NCBI GenBank assembly: GCA_038373885.1
Contig: JAWZYV010000069.1
Location: 186,001 to 250,000, forward strand
DNA from: Cheiracanthium punctorium
Taxonomy: Eukaryota; Arthropoda; Arachnida; Araneae; Cheiracanthiidae
Direction: 5' to 3'
DNA length: 64,000 nt
Shown: piece after piece, positions 47,844 through 59,537 of the stretch
How the letters are laid out: each line of letters begins with the position of its first letter
Numbering within the stretch: the stretch's first letter is position 1
Notes under the pieces: model-generated
Database searches by the model: none
The model's input: only the letters and a program-made list of their open reading frames with translations
Told to the model about the DNA's origin: nothing
Position numbers and translations under genes: made by a program

Positions 47844-48644
47844 CAGTGAAACCCCTATCTATCGTTCTCGCATTCATCGTTTTCCCGTATTGGTCGTTTT
47901 ATTTCTATGGTCCCTGCACAAGTTGTATTCAAATAACGTTAACAAAACCCACATGTATCGTTCGTAAAAAAATCATTTTCCCGCGTTCATGGTTGTAAAA
48001 TGTTTCTTCTGACCGACATGAAATTGAAGCTCAAGTGAATCAATATGGTATACAAATTTAATTACTTCCTGATATGATTTCTTGGGTTGATGATGAGTTC
48101 TTACATCTAGCATATATGTGTATTTGTGAAACTGATTTTCCCGTTTCGATTGATATAGAAGAAACGTGCAGTATTCTAAAAATAGAAGAAATGTTGTGAG
48201 GTGATGAAAAAAAAATGAAAATAATGGCGAAGAAGCTGAGAATAATATTCATGCCGATGAGACTGAGCCAACACTAGTGCCAAGTTTATCCGACGCAATA
48301 GAAATTGTATTAACTTTTATATACAAACATGAAAACACATAAAAAGACAAGAAAAATACTGTAAATCTTGGAAATTTCTCGTTTAATTAAAAAATGAAAA
48401 AGCCAGTGTAAAAACTGAATTTTTATTTAAAAATAAGTAACACTTAATTTTCTACACACTTCAATTTGTTTCTTGTTTCTTTTACAGTTTGGTAACAAAT
48501 TTAGTATTTTTGGTAAACTGTATACATCGTGTGCATTCATAAACATTGTTTTCTTCGTATTTTGACTTTGAATTCGTCGCTTTCCCAGCATGTATCGTTT
48601 TTTACTACGCACCCCTTGAAAAACGATAGATCGAGGTTCTACTG
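47844..48644 (+). mobile_element. pogo/Tigger-like element with transposase remnant
   Basis: The ends CAGTGAAACCCCTATCTATC and the complement of CAGTAGAACCTCGATCTATC are inverted repeats, and TA flanks both. On the plus strand, about 48087-48300 reads WVDDEFLHLAYMCICETDFP and, after stops and a frame change, HADETEPTLVPSLSDAIEIV. This looks like the acidic C-terminal part of a Tigger/pogo-type DDE transposase. The rest of the protein is missing, so the copy is a dead internal-deletion derivative. Element orientation is inferred from that remnant. Confidence 0.78.
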
Positions 48645-49946
48645 TATTACCTTTCAGTCCCCACTAAGTATATTTCTATGCGTGTTCTTATACGAAGTTT
48701 TGTTTATCTTAAAGTTCCACATATATTAGATATGAAATATATTAGATATGAAATATATTTAGATATAAAATACACTATGGACGCCTCCGCGCGTTTCTTT
48801 TTTAGTCATAAAAAGTTTCAATGTTCCCGGGCATCAAAAAAGGAATTTTTTAAAGCATTTTTTAAACAAAAGCGTGTTTTTTTTTAAATATAAAGTGCGA
48901 CAATATTATATTTTCTAAATAACACTATAGAACGCGTCTCAGACATAATATTCAACCCCAATCGCCTGTAGCTGCTCGTGAAATTGTGAGCTTTGATCAT
49001 TCTTTTAATTGCAAGATTTTACTGATATGAATAAAATTGACCGTTACTCAGCTATACATACTAGTGAACAAACCAGCTCTTTTCCAAGAATCGATCATCT
49101 TCAGGTTCCGAATGTCTATTAACTGGCAAGACTAAAAACAGGACCCATGAAACGACCGAGAATTTTCTCACGATAAAGTGGCGAAACCAAGATACATTAA
49201 AAGAAAGTGCTAATTTTTCCTAAGGGAATCAGAGTTAAGAGTTTTAGGGAAGACTATGTTATTTTTTCTCTCATTCATTAACAAAGCTTAAGAAGTGGTG
49301 TTGGAGTTAATGACTTTTAAAATACACCCCTAAACATATGTCAAGCTCTCTTTAAATTTTTAAAGAAGAAAAACTCAAAAAAGTGTTGTATCTCTCACGC
49401 TTTCGGTCCCAGCCTCCAAAAACTGAGACCATCTCCTGAAGCATCGAAAATTTACTTTTCAAATGAGTTTCGTTTCTCAAACAAAAAAGAATTTTATAAA
49501 CAAGTAAAAAAGAATAATAATAACATACAATTTTGGGGGGAAAAAAAAAAAAAAAAAAAAGAAAGAAAAAAAAAAAAAAAAAAAGAATTCTTCACCCTTT
49601 TACGGTATGCAAAAAGGGGGAAGAGTGTCAGTACATTAACTTCTTAGATTCAAAACCTCGATTTTCGTAATTTTACTTTGCCACTGACCGAGATCGCCGT
49701 AGCATGCTGAAGGAATCGAAGGGGTTTCATGAGTAGCTTTTTATATAATTTTTTAAAAATTTTACGAGTGAGAATTAACGATAAGAGATATTTTAGAATG
49801 TTTCAAATAAATAAAAATGATTTTTTATGCAAGGCGTAACCCTTAATCAAAAAGTAAAGCTTTAAACATGAAAAGGTAATATATTTTCGTGTTTTAGAAT
49901 TTCGATAATTCATTAGTAAATAATTTCAAATGGGGAATTAATTTTA
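48645..49946. other. AT-rich non-coding DNA
   Basis: No gene is recognised. An ATATTAGATATGAAAT unit recurs near 48720-48765. A long A-rich run lies at about 49541-49584. The frames at 48529-48887 are driven by AT composition. Confidence 0.55.
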
Positions 49947-49954
49947 CAAATAAG

Positions 49955-51082
49955 CAGGGTTGACAAGATTTTGACGCATGACGGTTTTTACCAGATTTTA
50001 CCATGTTTTTTACCGTCGTATCAAAAACCTCCTTGCCAAAAAGGTCGAAAACTGTCAAAAACCCAGATTTTTGGTAACATTGCATTTCTATTTTATTTCG
50101 GCTAATTATAATTTAAATAAAGATTGTATTTTAAAACAATAAGTTTAAAAAAAGATTATGAAAAGTATTTGACAAAAAATAACTGGATTAACGTTATAAA
50201 ATATAATTCGGAAATTTATATTTTCAAAACATAATTACTTCATAATTTTACACATTGTAATAATTAAAATAAATATGATTTTCAATTATTTATTTATTTT
50301 ACACTTATAGGTTTTATTTTACGATGCATTCCATTATTAATTTTAAATACCGTGAAGCATTTTATGTATTACATCCTAGAAATTCTGATTAGCTGATTTT
50401 TTTCATTGGGTGGGAAGGGGGGGGGGATGTAAAGAACAAGTTATCGAACCTCAGAATGTTTTGTAAAATTTTTGCTGTAAGAAAGAACAGTAAAGAAACG
50501 AACTTGAGAAACTTTCTATCACATGCTTCGAAGCAGCGATTCTGATTGCTAAAAATGTCATTTTACATACATTTTTGGTTTATAATGCTTTGGCTGTTAA
50601 TGCAATTTTTTTAAATTAAATGACAGTTTTAGTTCAATAAAAGTAGCAGTGGTTCTTTATTTGGTTTATATTTGGGGTGGTTATAAATTTTGGATAAATA
50701 TTTTAAGATTATGCAGCCATTCATGTGTATCTTTTAATAAAATAAAAAGTAATAATATTTTATAAGTGCAAAATTCGGATTTTTAATTTCATCGTGAAAA
50801 CTTAAAGGTATGTATCAAAAATTTTAATAACTTTTAATATTTTATATTTTTAGTTATTTTTTGACTTTACAGCATAATAAAATAATTATATATGTTCATA
50901 ATACTATAATTAATAATACTTTTTAATAGCTAAATAGATAGAAGAATTTATAAAGAAATTTATGGTTCGCTGTACCATAAAATAAAGGAAACGTAGGTTT
51001 CTGACAGTTTTTACTGGTAAAAATACGGTTTTTACCTCTGCCATGTCAAAAACCAGTTTTTGACGACAAATACCCAACCCTG
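49955..51082. mobile_element. hAT-like element with perfect 8-bp TSD
   Basis: CAGGGTTG at the left and CAACCCTG at the right are the extreme ends. They are flanked by identical CAAATAAG octamers (49947-49954 and 51083-51090). An eight-base duplication with CAGGG-type ends is the hAT signature. Both subterminal regions repeat TTTTTACC/GGTAAAAA and TTTTTGAC words. The 1.1-kb interior is AT-rich, with a poly-G run near 50418-50426 and no transposase frame, so the copy is non-autonomous. Confidence 0.88.
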
Positions 51083-51089
51083 CAAATAA

Positions 51090-51357
51090 GGGTCATTCCA
51101 TGGCAGTAAGAAACAGTTACAAATAAAACTTTTTTCTAATTACTGATTATTTAAAAATAAAATTAAGATAATTTTCTTAGCTTTTTGAAGCATGCATGAT
51201 AGAATTATAAATAAATAGGAGTTTATATTTTGATACTTGCTCAAAGAGTTACCTTAATTTTATTTTTAACTGATCGGTCATTAAAAAAAAAAAAAAAAAA
51301 AAAAAATCATTTTCGTTTTAAGTGATAACTGTTACATTAGTGACTATGGAATGACCC
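51090..51357. mobile_element. GGGTCATTCCAT-ended MITE
   Basis: GGGTCATTCCAT at 51090-51101 and ATGGAATGACCC at 51346-51357 are perfect 12-bp inverted ends. Internal AACAGTTAC/GTAACAGTT words pair as well. A poly-A run of about 25 bases lies near the right end (51282-51306). The first base overlaps the target duplication of the preceding hAT-like element, so that element inserted exactly at the edge of this one or the reverse. The superfamily is not assigned. Confidence 0.65.
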
Positions 51358-51634
51358 ATATAATTAAGGACATAGTTATTTGGGAATTTTTTATTACATT
51401 TTTTAATTAATATAGGCTCTGAAATTAGCTAAACATTCCTGTAAGGAAGAATTTTGGAGAGAAAAACCTCATAATAAATTTTACGTTCCAACAAATAGCT
51501 GTAAATAAATTTCATAATTAAATCATACCCCACAATTTTTACTTCGAGGGAGGAAAAGGCAACCGTCTAAACTGTTCAATCACCAAGCAATATTTTCAAT
51601 GCAAGCAAAGTTCATATTAGGACTTAGAGAAAAG

Positions 51635-51883
51635 CATGGGCGCCGGTAGCTATGGGCAAGAGTGGGCATTCGCCCACCCTTGTGTGAGGAAACCCCGCAA
51701 AATTATAGGTAAATATACAATATCTGAACCTTTTTTTTGGGGGGGGGGTGATGCTAAGCAAGCCAGTAATTTTACTAAAATTTAACCACAATCTACAAAA
51801 ATATTATAACGCGTGTGCATGTGTATTTGCGTCTTGCTCTGACATTTTGTCCACCCTTATAAAAAGTTCTATCGCCGCCCATG
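51635..51883. mobile_element. CATGGGCG-ended MITE
   Basis: CATGGGCGCCGGTAG at the left and the complement of CATGGGCGGCGATAG at the right match at 13 of 15 positions. Paired subterminal words GGGCATTCGCCCACCCTTGT and TTGTCCACCCTTAT are also present. A poly-T/poly-G run lies near 51733-51749. It has no coding capacity, and a clear target duplication was not found. Confidence 0.6.
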
Positions 51884-52179
51884 GAGAAAAGTAATAATCT
51901 TTAAACTAAAGTTTGCATTTTTATTCGCTATTAATAAATATAATTGGGTAACCTTGAAATCACCACCTTGGGAAAATAAATAAATAATAAAAGCCGTGTA
52001 AACAATGTGGTTCGAATAAATCTCAAAAATACGGCCGAAGGCAATTGATATATAATCAATACTAAAACATTCCATAAATAATACACTCCGAACTCGGAAT
52101 ATCGAAGCACCCATCATTATAAGTGCTTTCATCAATAGTCCAAATCGAGCAATAGGTAATAAATGGAAGTGGCACTCAC
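51884..52179 (-). other. Intron 3' of the PTB-like exon
   Basis: This AT-rich sequence begins, on the minus strand, with the GTGAGT donor at 52179. No gene, repeat or further exon is recognised. The minus frame 51869-52186 is intronic read-through. Confidence 0.6.
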
Positions 52180-52407
52180 CCAGCAAGGTCTTGGGGTGGC
52201 ACGCGGAGTTGAAGTAGCTGCTGGCACGTCTTCATCCGTCCACGTGGTGTCGTCTCGCAGAAGTGTAGCCGCAGACTGAAGCAGCGGCGAAGCGGGCGAC
52301 TTGTTCTGTAGCGCAGCGGCCCCGAACTGAAGCGGGGCAGCCGCGTGTAGCTGCTGCGCGTACGCCATGCGAAAGGCCCGGCCCATACAGGCGCTCACCG
52401 CCTCCGC
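52180..52407 (-). CDS. Internal exon, PTB/PID-domain-like adaptor protein
   Basis: This is a 228-bp exon encoding 76 residues. The acceptor on the minus strand is a T-rich tract ending CAG at 52408-52410. The donor is GTGAGT from 52179 downward. Both boundaries fall between codons. The exon is strongly GC-rich against AT-rich flanks. Residues 1-20 (AEAVSACMGRAFRMAYAQQL) resemble the C-terminal helix of phosphotyrosine-binding (PTB/PID) domains, where Mint/X11, Shc, GULP and NOS1AP have an x-x-IGQAF-x-x-A/C-x-x-x pattern. Residues 21-76 form an Ala/Pro/Ser/Thr-rich linker, with an acidic patch WTDEDV, and lack a known domain. Such adaptors bind NPxY-type tails at membranes. The exact family is not recognised, and the other exons are outside the window or unseen. 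A second overlapping frame is GC-shadow. Confidence 0.8.
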
Positions 52408-53491
52408 CTGAAAAATAAACAAAAGAGAAACACGTGAGAAACAAGCACAGTCCAATCAAAAGCAATTATTTCATTAAAAAGTCTTGATGCAATATTTGTA
52501 TGGATGGACGCTTCATAGTTTTATTTCTTTCGAGAGTATTAAAAAAAAGGAAAAAACACTCAGCCACATGGTTTCTTAATAGTTTAAAAACAAGCAAATT
52601 ACATCAGATTTGGAAAATTTAGAATGTTTCTTCATAAACTGCGCATACACTCTCACAAGTGATAAACTGAAGTTATTACTGGGAAGGGGGGGGGGGGATC
52701 TTAGCAATTTCAGACGAGTTGTTCGCAATTGAGGACACAAATTTTGAAAGAGTAATACAAAATAAATAGCAATAATTTTAAGTTGAAAACAATTCTGTAT
52801 GTTTTACGAGAACTTAGTAATCAGGATTTTTTATTTTATTACAATTTTAATCTCTATTAATATAAAAATATTCACAAATATCAATTAAAGAGAAATTATT
52901 TAAGCAGGTCTGAAAGGGATAAAAGCAAAATCAATTTGATGAAGCGAGACACTTATAATAAAATAAAGTGTTTCAGGTATCATATTTTTTCCTCTTGAAT
53001 ATTTAAATTCTCACAAGATCACAACTTCTTAAAGGGATATTAGCAGGGTTAAAGCTGAGTTCAAAAATTTTTTAGCAAAGGTTCAAATTGGGCTGAGGAG
53101 GAGCTCAGAAAAATGCTAAAAGGCCGCAAAGGAAAAATCGCTAATTGGCTAGCGAGAATTTTTTTTTTCCTCCGAATGTTTCTGCAAAAATGTAAAACCT
53201 TCTTCCATTTCAGCATTTCCACAACTCTTTTCGTTTTATGCGAACATGTGACCGTATCTTAAACCCTTGATATTAGACTTCAAGAGACATTCTGTATTTT
53301 TTGCCCTACCCCAGGGAAAGAAAAATTTAAATAATACCCACAAGATGAATCGGAGAACCTATGGCACAGGCGAAAAATAAAGAAATAATCTGATGTTTCG
53401 AAAAGTTAAAATATATTGCCGCACACTCATTCAAAAGATTTTAATTGATGGAACGTCATTATAAATTACTTATAGGTACATTTCCCCTTTT
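52408..53491 (-). other. Intron 5' of the PTB-like exon
   Basis: This AT-rich intronic sequence follows the acceptor tract. It contains poly-G at about 52686-52697 and, near 53040-53150, a patch with repeated GCTGAG/GCTAA words. No exon or complete element is recognised. The minus-strand gene presumably continues upstream toward higher coordinates. Confidence 0.55.
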
Positions 53492-53495
53492 TTAA

Positions 53496-53954
53496 CCCTT
53501 CACGACATTGTTGTCGCGCATTTTTTAAGTATACGTACTAGCTTTTCTACCTCACAGTGACAGAAATATCCCATCTTCGCCCTCGAAGTTTTGTCCTCTA
53601 AAATTTTTGTTTTTTCAAATAAAAGAATACGTGGAAGTCGCTAGATGAAAGGTCCACGAGACGGTCCAAAATTTCCCAAGTGAAACATATCATTTTTGGC
53701 AGTGTTTTGGTTCGAAGCGCTGTGTGGGACGAGCATTGTCGTTCGTTTTTATATTTCCGTTTAAGACATCACATTCAGCGGGACGTCTGAACTGATGCAA
53801 CTGTTACAAGTATATGTTCTCGACCCCAGCGTAGAAATGAGAAATGGAGACGAAAAGCTCAATATTACCATTCGCGTTGTCAACGCGCGAAGCAAAAATT
53901 TTCCTTTTATGCTACGGTTAGTGTACCTTTATATTTCGAAAATGCCACGTAGTG
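53496..53954. mobile_element. Possible piggyBac-like TTAA element
   Basis: TTAA lies at 53492-53495 and 53955-53958. The adjacent ends CCCTTCACGACATT and the complement of CACTACGTGGCATT are weak inverted repeats. The body is GC-richer than its surroundings and includes TTGTCGCGCA near the left and TTGTCAACGCGCGAAG near the right. The overall plan resembles the TTAA elements at 21641 and 40485. The pairing is imperfect, so confidence is limited. Confidence 0.4.
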
Positions 53955-53958
53955 TTAA

Positions 53959-55359
53959 AAATAAATTAAAATAAATATCGTCTGCAAATTGTACTGCAAT
54001 AGTAATAATTATTATGAAACAGTAATAATATTCAATAAACTTATTCAAACTAAGAAGTTTTGTTCCATTGCAGCTGTATGACCGCCTAGTAGTACGACGA
54101 GGTTTGATCGGTGTTGTTTGTAGAAAAAAGTTAACTGTTACATGCCTGCCAGCATCTAGTGAAGAAAATCCATTAGATTTATGTGGTATTACAATCTTAA
54201 AGTTATAATGACTTATCTGTGCCACAAAACACACTTCAAAATTTTTTCACGCTTTAAATTTCACCATCTATTCTATAACATTTTTAAAATATAAGTTGAC
54301 ATGGCACACGGTTATGGCTTTTAAAATGAACAGCTTGCTTTTAATAACAATTATTGTTTGAAATTTCAATTTCACATAAAGTCATAATGTTAAAAATAGA
54401 ATTTGTAAAAGAGCTCAGAAATAAAAGAATTCTTTTAACGCAAAAGAAATAACAGTTTAATGTTGCTTTAGGACCATAAAAGTTTTTTCTTAACTGTTCA
54501 AAAATTTACAAAATATCTGATTTTTAGACCAAAAAAAGAAAAAAATATGAATAATCAACATATGCACAAATCTCTATTAATTCACCAAAATACCATGGTA
54601 TATTGGTCCATATTGAATGAATATACCCTGATAGCGATTATCTTTCAGAACTGGTGAGGAAACAAAACATGTTGACATTAAAGCTTCAAAATGTCAGAAA
54701 ACCAGGTGAGTTTAATGTAAAATCAGGAGACCAGGAGAAACCATCAAAATCCAATAGTCTCCTGAAAAGTAGAGTTCGGAGGTATGCTGTTAACTTGTAA
54801 ATTCCAGTTAACTTTGTGTGTGTGTGTTGGTTGTGGAGGAGAAATCATTCTAAAATTCGTCCGTATCCCACGTCTTCTTACAAATTATTATTTTACTAAA
54901 CTACTACGAGCACTGAAATTTATGTTTTCTAGACGAAACGTAGTCAAATCAGCAGAGTTAGTAAATTAAAATCAACCTTCCACATAGTTTTACGATAATC
55001 TAAGAAAATAAAATGAAAATTTTATCTCTGAACGGTCATAAGGGCTGAAATCGTACGAAGCATGCAATTCACCTGCCTACACAAGATTTTAATGAAAAAG
55101 ACTCGTTTTAATCGCTAAAGTTCATCAAGCGATTTCATTGTATGAGAAATACCAGTAAAACCTTTTTAGTAAACTGGCAGAATGTTATTATTGGTGCTAT
55201 TATTATTATTATTTTACATTTTGACACAATAGAAAATTATTTTTAAAATTATAGTGCTATTGTTTAAATAATCAAACCTAACAAGTAAATGTTAGTTGAA
55301 CAAAGAAATACATTTCACTTGTCCCCCCCCCCCAAAAAAAGGAAAGACAATAAAAGAAA
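53959..55359. other. AT-rich non-coding DNA
   Basis: No gene is recognised. Contents include a GT run near 54815-54828, ATT runs at about 55198-55215 and poly-C at about 55322-55333. The minus frame 53929-54234 has no visible domain or splice context. Confidence 0.5.
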
Positions 55360-55586
55360 GTTTGTTTGTGTTGTTAGAAAGCTACGCATGGACTATCTGC
55401 CTCGGATGCGGAGGTGTGTTAGTCGGTGGACTTTCTAAGACTTTCTAAGGGGTTCTAACGCGTATTCACCGGCCAAGAAAGCCGACCAGAAAGTTAGATC
55501 GATAGCCGCGCAACAGGCCTGAACCCGAACCTTCACACTTCGGCCATCTGCCAGGTTCAGTGTCATCCACTGGGCCATGGTGGGCC
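55360..55586 (-). mobile_element. tRNA-derived SINE, most complete copy
   Basis: Minus orientation. From 55586 downward the head reads GGCCCACCATGGCCCAGTGG, with an A-box-like TGGCCCAGTGGAT, then a B-box-like GGTTCGGGTTC. The body AATACGCGTTAGAACCCCTT follows, then GCATAGT/GCGTAGC words and a CAACACAAACAAAC simple tail. The order head, body, tail is clear here. The segment CTTTCTAAGACTTTCTAAGG is a short tandem duplication unique to this copy. The overlapping 70-codon minus frame is not coding. Confidence 0.78.
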
Positions 55587-56369
55587 AAATAAAAGAAAAA
55601 GGTGAGAAAAGAAAGGAAGAAAAATAAAACAATTTGTTATGATGCAAATTGCAGGCGTCAAAAATGTTTGTTTTCCCTTTCAGACAAAATTCTAATTAGC
55701 TTTAATGCAATTACTTAACCATATGCTGCCCAATTAATTTAATACTTTTCTGCCCAAAATTTATGTCAATATTTAGCCTATCCTTATAAAAATTGAATTA
55801 ATATCTCAATTTGTATATTTCATATTACAAAAAATACTTTCTAAACGTATTAAACTGCATAACTAAGCCTTTATTAAATTGCATTGTATTATATTTAAGT
55901 ACTGAGTGCTCTTTAACAAAATTTGAAATATTAATGGCTTTAATAAATTGCCGAATGTGTCCTAACTCATGACTTAAACATAAATACCGTTGACGCTTGT
56001 TTTTACGAACCCGTAGCTTGTTGTTACTAGCCACTCAAACAGTTCGTAGAATTATCTATGTGAGTGTATTCGGGACCATTCGCCAGTTCGTAAAATTGCA
56101 GTGTTCTAAAAAAAGACGGTCGACTATAGCATTCTTTATACTTCCAGAAAATTATCGATCAGTTTTCTTCATATAAATACCTTAGTTTAAATTGCTTCTT
56201 AACTGTCTTTTAAGTTATAATTTCGCTAAGTTCAGAGATGTAAATTAATTAATGATAGAGAATCACAATATTCTGAATATAGCGGTCTCTATAATATGAA
56301 TCTCTCCAGAAAAAGTTGCTACAATGTCTTTTAAAAATCTGATTGGTCTAGAAATGTTGTAACACTGCA
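55587..56369. other. AT-rich non-coding DNA
   Basis: No gene is recognised. At about 55987-56128 the words GTTGACGCTTGTTTTTACGA and GACGGTCGACTATAG may be the ends of a small decayed transposon. GTTGACGCTTG also occurs at about 4131. The evidence is too weak for a separate call. Confidence 0.45.
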
Positions 56370-56601
56370 CTGCAAAAAAAGTCTGTTAAACTGACAGAAA
56401 AAAACTGTCAGCCAGGACGCCAGTTTATTTCCGTATATTTTACAGAAATCTTCCGTATTTTTTTCCTTATACGGAAGATTTCTGTAAAATAAACTGAGAA
56501 TCTGTAAAATTTATGGAAAGCTTCTGTAGAAAAAACGGAAATAAACTGGCGTCCTAGCTGACAGTTTTTTTTTCTGTAAATTTGACAGACATTTTTTGCA
56601 G
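56370..56601. mobile_element. Double foldback MITE with inner 22-bp hairpin
   Basis: The outer arms, about 56370-56435 and 56535-56601, are complementary with a few small indels. They start CTGCAAAAAAAGTCTGT and share GACAGAAAAAAACTGTCAGC and GGACGCCAGTTTATTTCCGT. Between them, 56437-56458 and 56469-56490 form a separate perfect 22-bp stem with a 10-base loop. CTGCAAAAA-type ends are common in arthropod MITEs. No coding capacity is present. The inner hairpin is of small-RNA-precursor size. Confidence 0.85.
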
Positions 56602-59537
56602 AATGGTTTTGACATGGTTTTGCCGTTTTTTAAGCTGTATAGCTTTTTGTATTTTCTAGACATGTGCTTCAGTATATTTGGTTAATATTTTAAGCTTCTT
56701 CCCTGTTGACGAATGGCTAACCAGTGTATTCACTAAACGCCTTTTGATGTTTTTAGTGATGACAGCAACAGCAAAGTTTAGTCTCGTCCCGCAAAATCCT
56801 TATGCAGTAAAAGCAAAAAGGCGTGTATCATCTCGCATAGCAACTGCAAATCTCGCGTCCATCTGCAAATCTCATCTTGTCTCGCATCCATCTCTATATG
56901 TAACAAAATAACTAAATGACATTTTGAAATCATAACAACAATTTAAGCAAAACATCAGTTTTGCAGAATCAATATTAGAAAAAAAAATTAAACATTACAG
57001 CGACATAATTTTACAGAATTCGAAGAAAATAATGTCACCACATCAAAAATACATTTTTGACGGAACTACTTTTCTAAACTGTTAAAATATTCCACGGCAT
57101 AGAAAATGCATTCTCTTGCATCTCTAAAAGACGTTTGGGATGCCTTTTCATCAAGCAAACGTTTCTGAAACCATAATTACAGAGCTACAAGCCATTAAAA
57201 GTTAAGAAAACTTCAAACGAGTATGTTTAAAATGCATTTTAAAATAGTTTTAAAAAAAAGAGAGAATTCGAAAACGCCCGCAACTGAAAGAAATTTATCG
57301 CACAAAAATGAATTTTAGATATAACGTGACTGTAGAATAAAGACAGGTTATGGTATGGGAACAACAAAGGTATGGGAATAACAAAGACGGCGAAAAATTT
57401 CTTCATTCATCAAATTTTCAACAACAAATAATTACGCAAAAATAAGCCAATTAATCGGAAATTATTTCTCTACATAAGGCTCACACTCTTTTCATAAATT
57501 CTCCACAAATGAATAAAAAAAAAAAATCAAACTCAATTTCGTATCGGTATTTTATTACCGTCAGTGAAAAAACATTCCTGACACTAAAAATTCAACAATC
57601 ACACACTTTTTGATCTAAGCGAAGTTTGTTTTCATCACAGATAATGATGCAAGGAATATTCTTCAATTCATTATTAAATAACTTCCATCAGGCAATGTCA
57701 TAAACTATTATTTTCTTTAATTGGCACTCTGAATGTCTCCAAAACGCAGATAAAGAAACTTCAAAGAAATCATTTATTCCATAACTATTTATCTAAACTA
57801 ATTTATACTTAGAAATAAGGACATGCTCGAAACTTAAAAATATTATAACAAAAGGTACATTTTAAATAAACAACGCTTAAATATAAGATATTGCGGCATT
57901 ATTATTTTTAAGCAGGTATTGATTAATAGGGTGAAATTTTTTCACAGACTATAAAGCTTGGAAATTCATATAGAGCCTGAAAAAGAAGGAATCTTACTTT
58001 GCATAAAGATGCCAGATCTAAGCTTGAGTTTAAATCAATATTAAAAACAAAAGTTTAAGTATGCCAAGCAAAACATAGAAAAACATATATTCAATCCAGC
58101 TATTCTAATTATTTATAGAACAAGTGTTGAAACGCAGCTGTATTTAGGAATAACCTTTAAATCAGCCCTCTTCTAAGCCTTTCACAAGTAATAAAACATT
58201 ATTTTTTCTTTTAAACTAATTACTTCTATAAAGGTCTTTCTGTATAACAAAAGTAGACATAAAAATGTTGATGGTTTTTTTCTTCTGAAGAACGCAATTA
58301 TTGTCAAGCATCTTAAAACATTCAGGATAAAAAAGTTATCACGCAAGTTCACGGAACTTCGTTCTAAAAAATAAACAGACAAATAAATTTAAAGTAACAC
58401 GAAAACATCCTCACAGTTTCATAATCCCTTAAACACAATTCTGGAAATAACATTAAGATTTAGTCAGTATTTCTCAAGTAAGCTTGTAATTTAATACAGG
58501 GATAATTACGTAATATAGGTCGGGCTTGATTCTTTAGCTCAGCCTCCTAAACACGAATTCGTGTCAGCAATAAATTTTAACTCTTAGTCTGGTTCTTGGT
58601 TCTATTAGGACTTCAGTTTTTCTCTGCTTCGAATATTCATGTTGATAGCATTGTCTTTTACTTTCTGATACCACGTTTTTGAATTACATAAATGAGAACA
58701 TGTTGAATGAACTCGGTTTAAGGACGAAGCAACCAAATCTAATCTTCGAATTCACAAACTTAACTCTTATGTTTTTTTGTTCTTTTTTCCCCTCTCCTCT
58801 CTCCCACCCGCCCCTCCCTCGTTGGTCAGGAAAATTTACAATGAATCAAGGTTCTAATGCCACTTGAGAAATTGAATTATTTATGGCACTTCAGCGAAGT
58901 AACTTTCAAGAGTTTGGTACAACTAAACTGAAGCTGGTAGCATTTGTGATAGCCAAACCAGGACTCTGAAGACTATGAGAAAGGCTAAGCCGAGCCTAAA
59001 AAAAGTTTTAATCTAGTCCATTACTTAACTGTATGAACAGGAAACCGATAACACTTTCTGAAAACAAATTCTTCTAAAATTTAACACTATATACAGATCC
59101 CTCCCCATCCACTGGTGCCGATGAGCAAAATTAATTAAGCTCCTTGTAAAAAAATATAATAAAATATGATTTGCATAAGCTATTTTAAATATACTTATAT
59201 TTCTTTTTCAAAAAAATTATTATGTTAAAATAATTTTGGATAAATCGCATTATATGCATTCATTATGTCCACTGTATTTCGCAGCAGTGGTCTCATACTG
59301 GGAGTAAGAAACATTTGTGTTTTGAAAAGCTATCACATTTTTTTTTTCCTTCCCCACATAAAACCGATTTTATAATTTCAAACACAGTAAAGTAGTGATA
59401 ACAGTTTCTGGATGAGTAAGGTTGGTTAAGGTTGGTCTGGATGGTTAATGTTGTGTTAAGGGAACGCAACATTTTGTCTAGAGTTTTGACATAAAAGATG
59501 CTATAATTAAGTTCAGTGTAATAATTAATCCGGCACA
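56602..59537. other. AT-rich non-coding DNA
   Basis: No gene is recognised, apart from the GCGAGAC-family fragment listed separately. A pyrimidine-rich run lies at about 58772-58826. Open frames on both strands are short and AT-driven. Confidence 0.5.
56781..56895. mobile_element. Diverged GCGAGAC-family MITE fragment
   Basis: It contains GTCTCGTCCCGCAAAATCCT, GTATCATCTCGCATAGC, CAAATCTCGCGTCCATCT and a terminal TGTCTCGCATCCATCTCTA. The last resembles the TCTCGCGTCCATCCCTA end of the copy at 35943-36099. Several internal units are recognisable although the left end is lost. Confidence 0.55.

Noticed and set aside
52232..52465. 77-codon minus frame overlapping the PTB-like exon
   Set aside because: It is a GC-driven shadow frame. 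It ignores the acceptor and donor sites that fit the other frame exactly.
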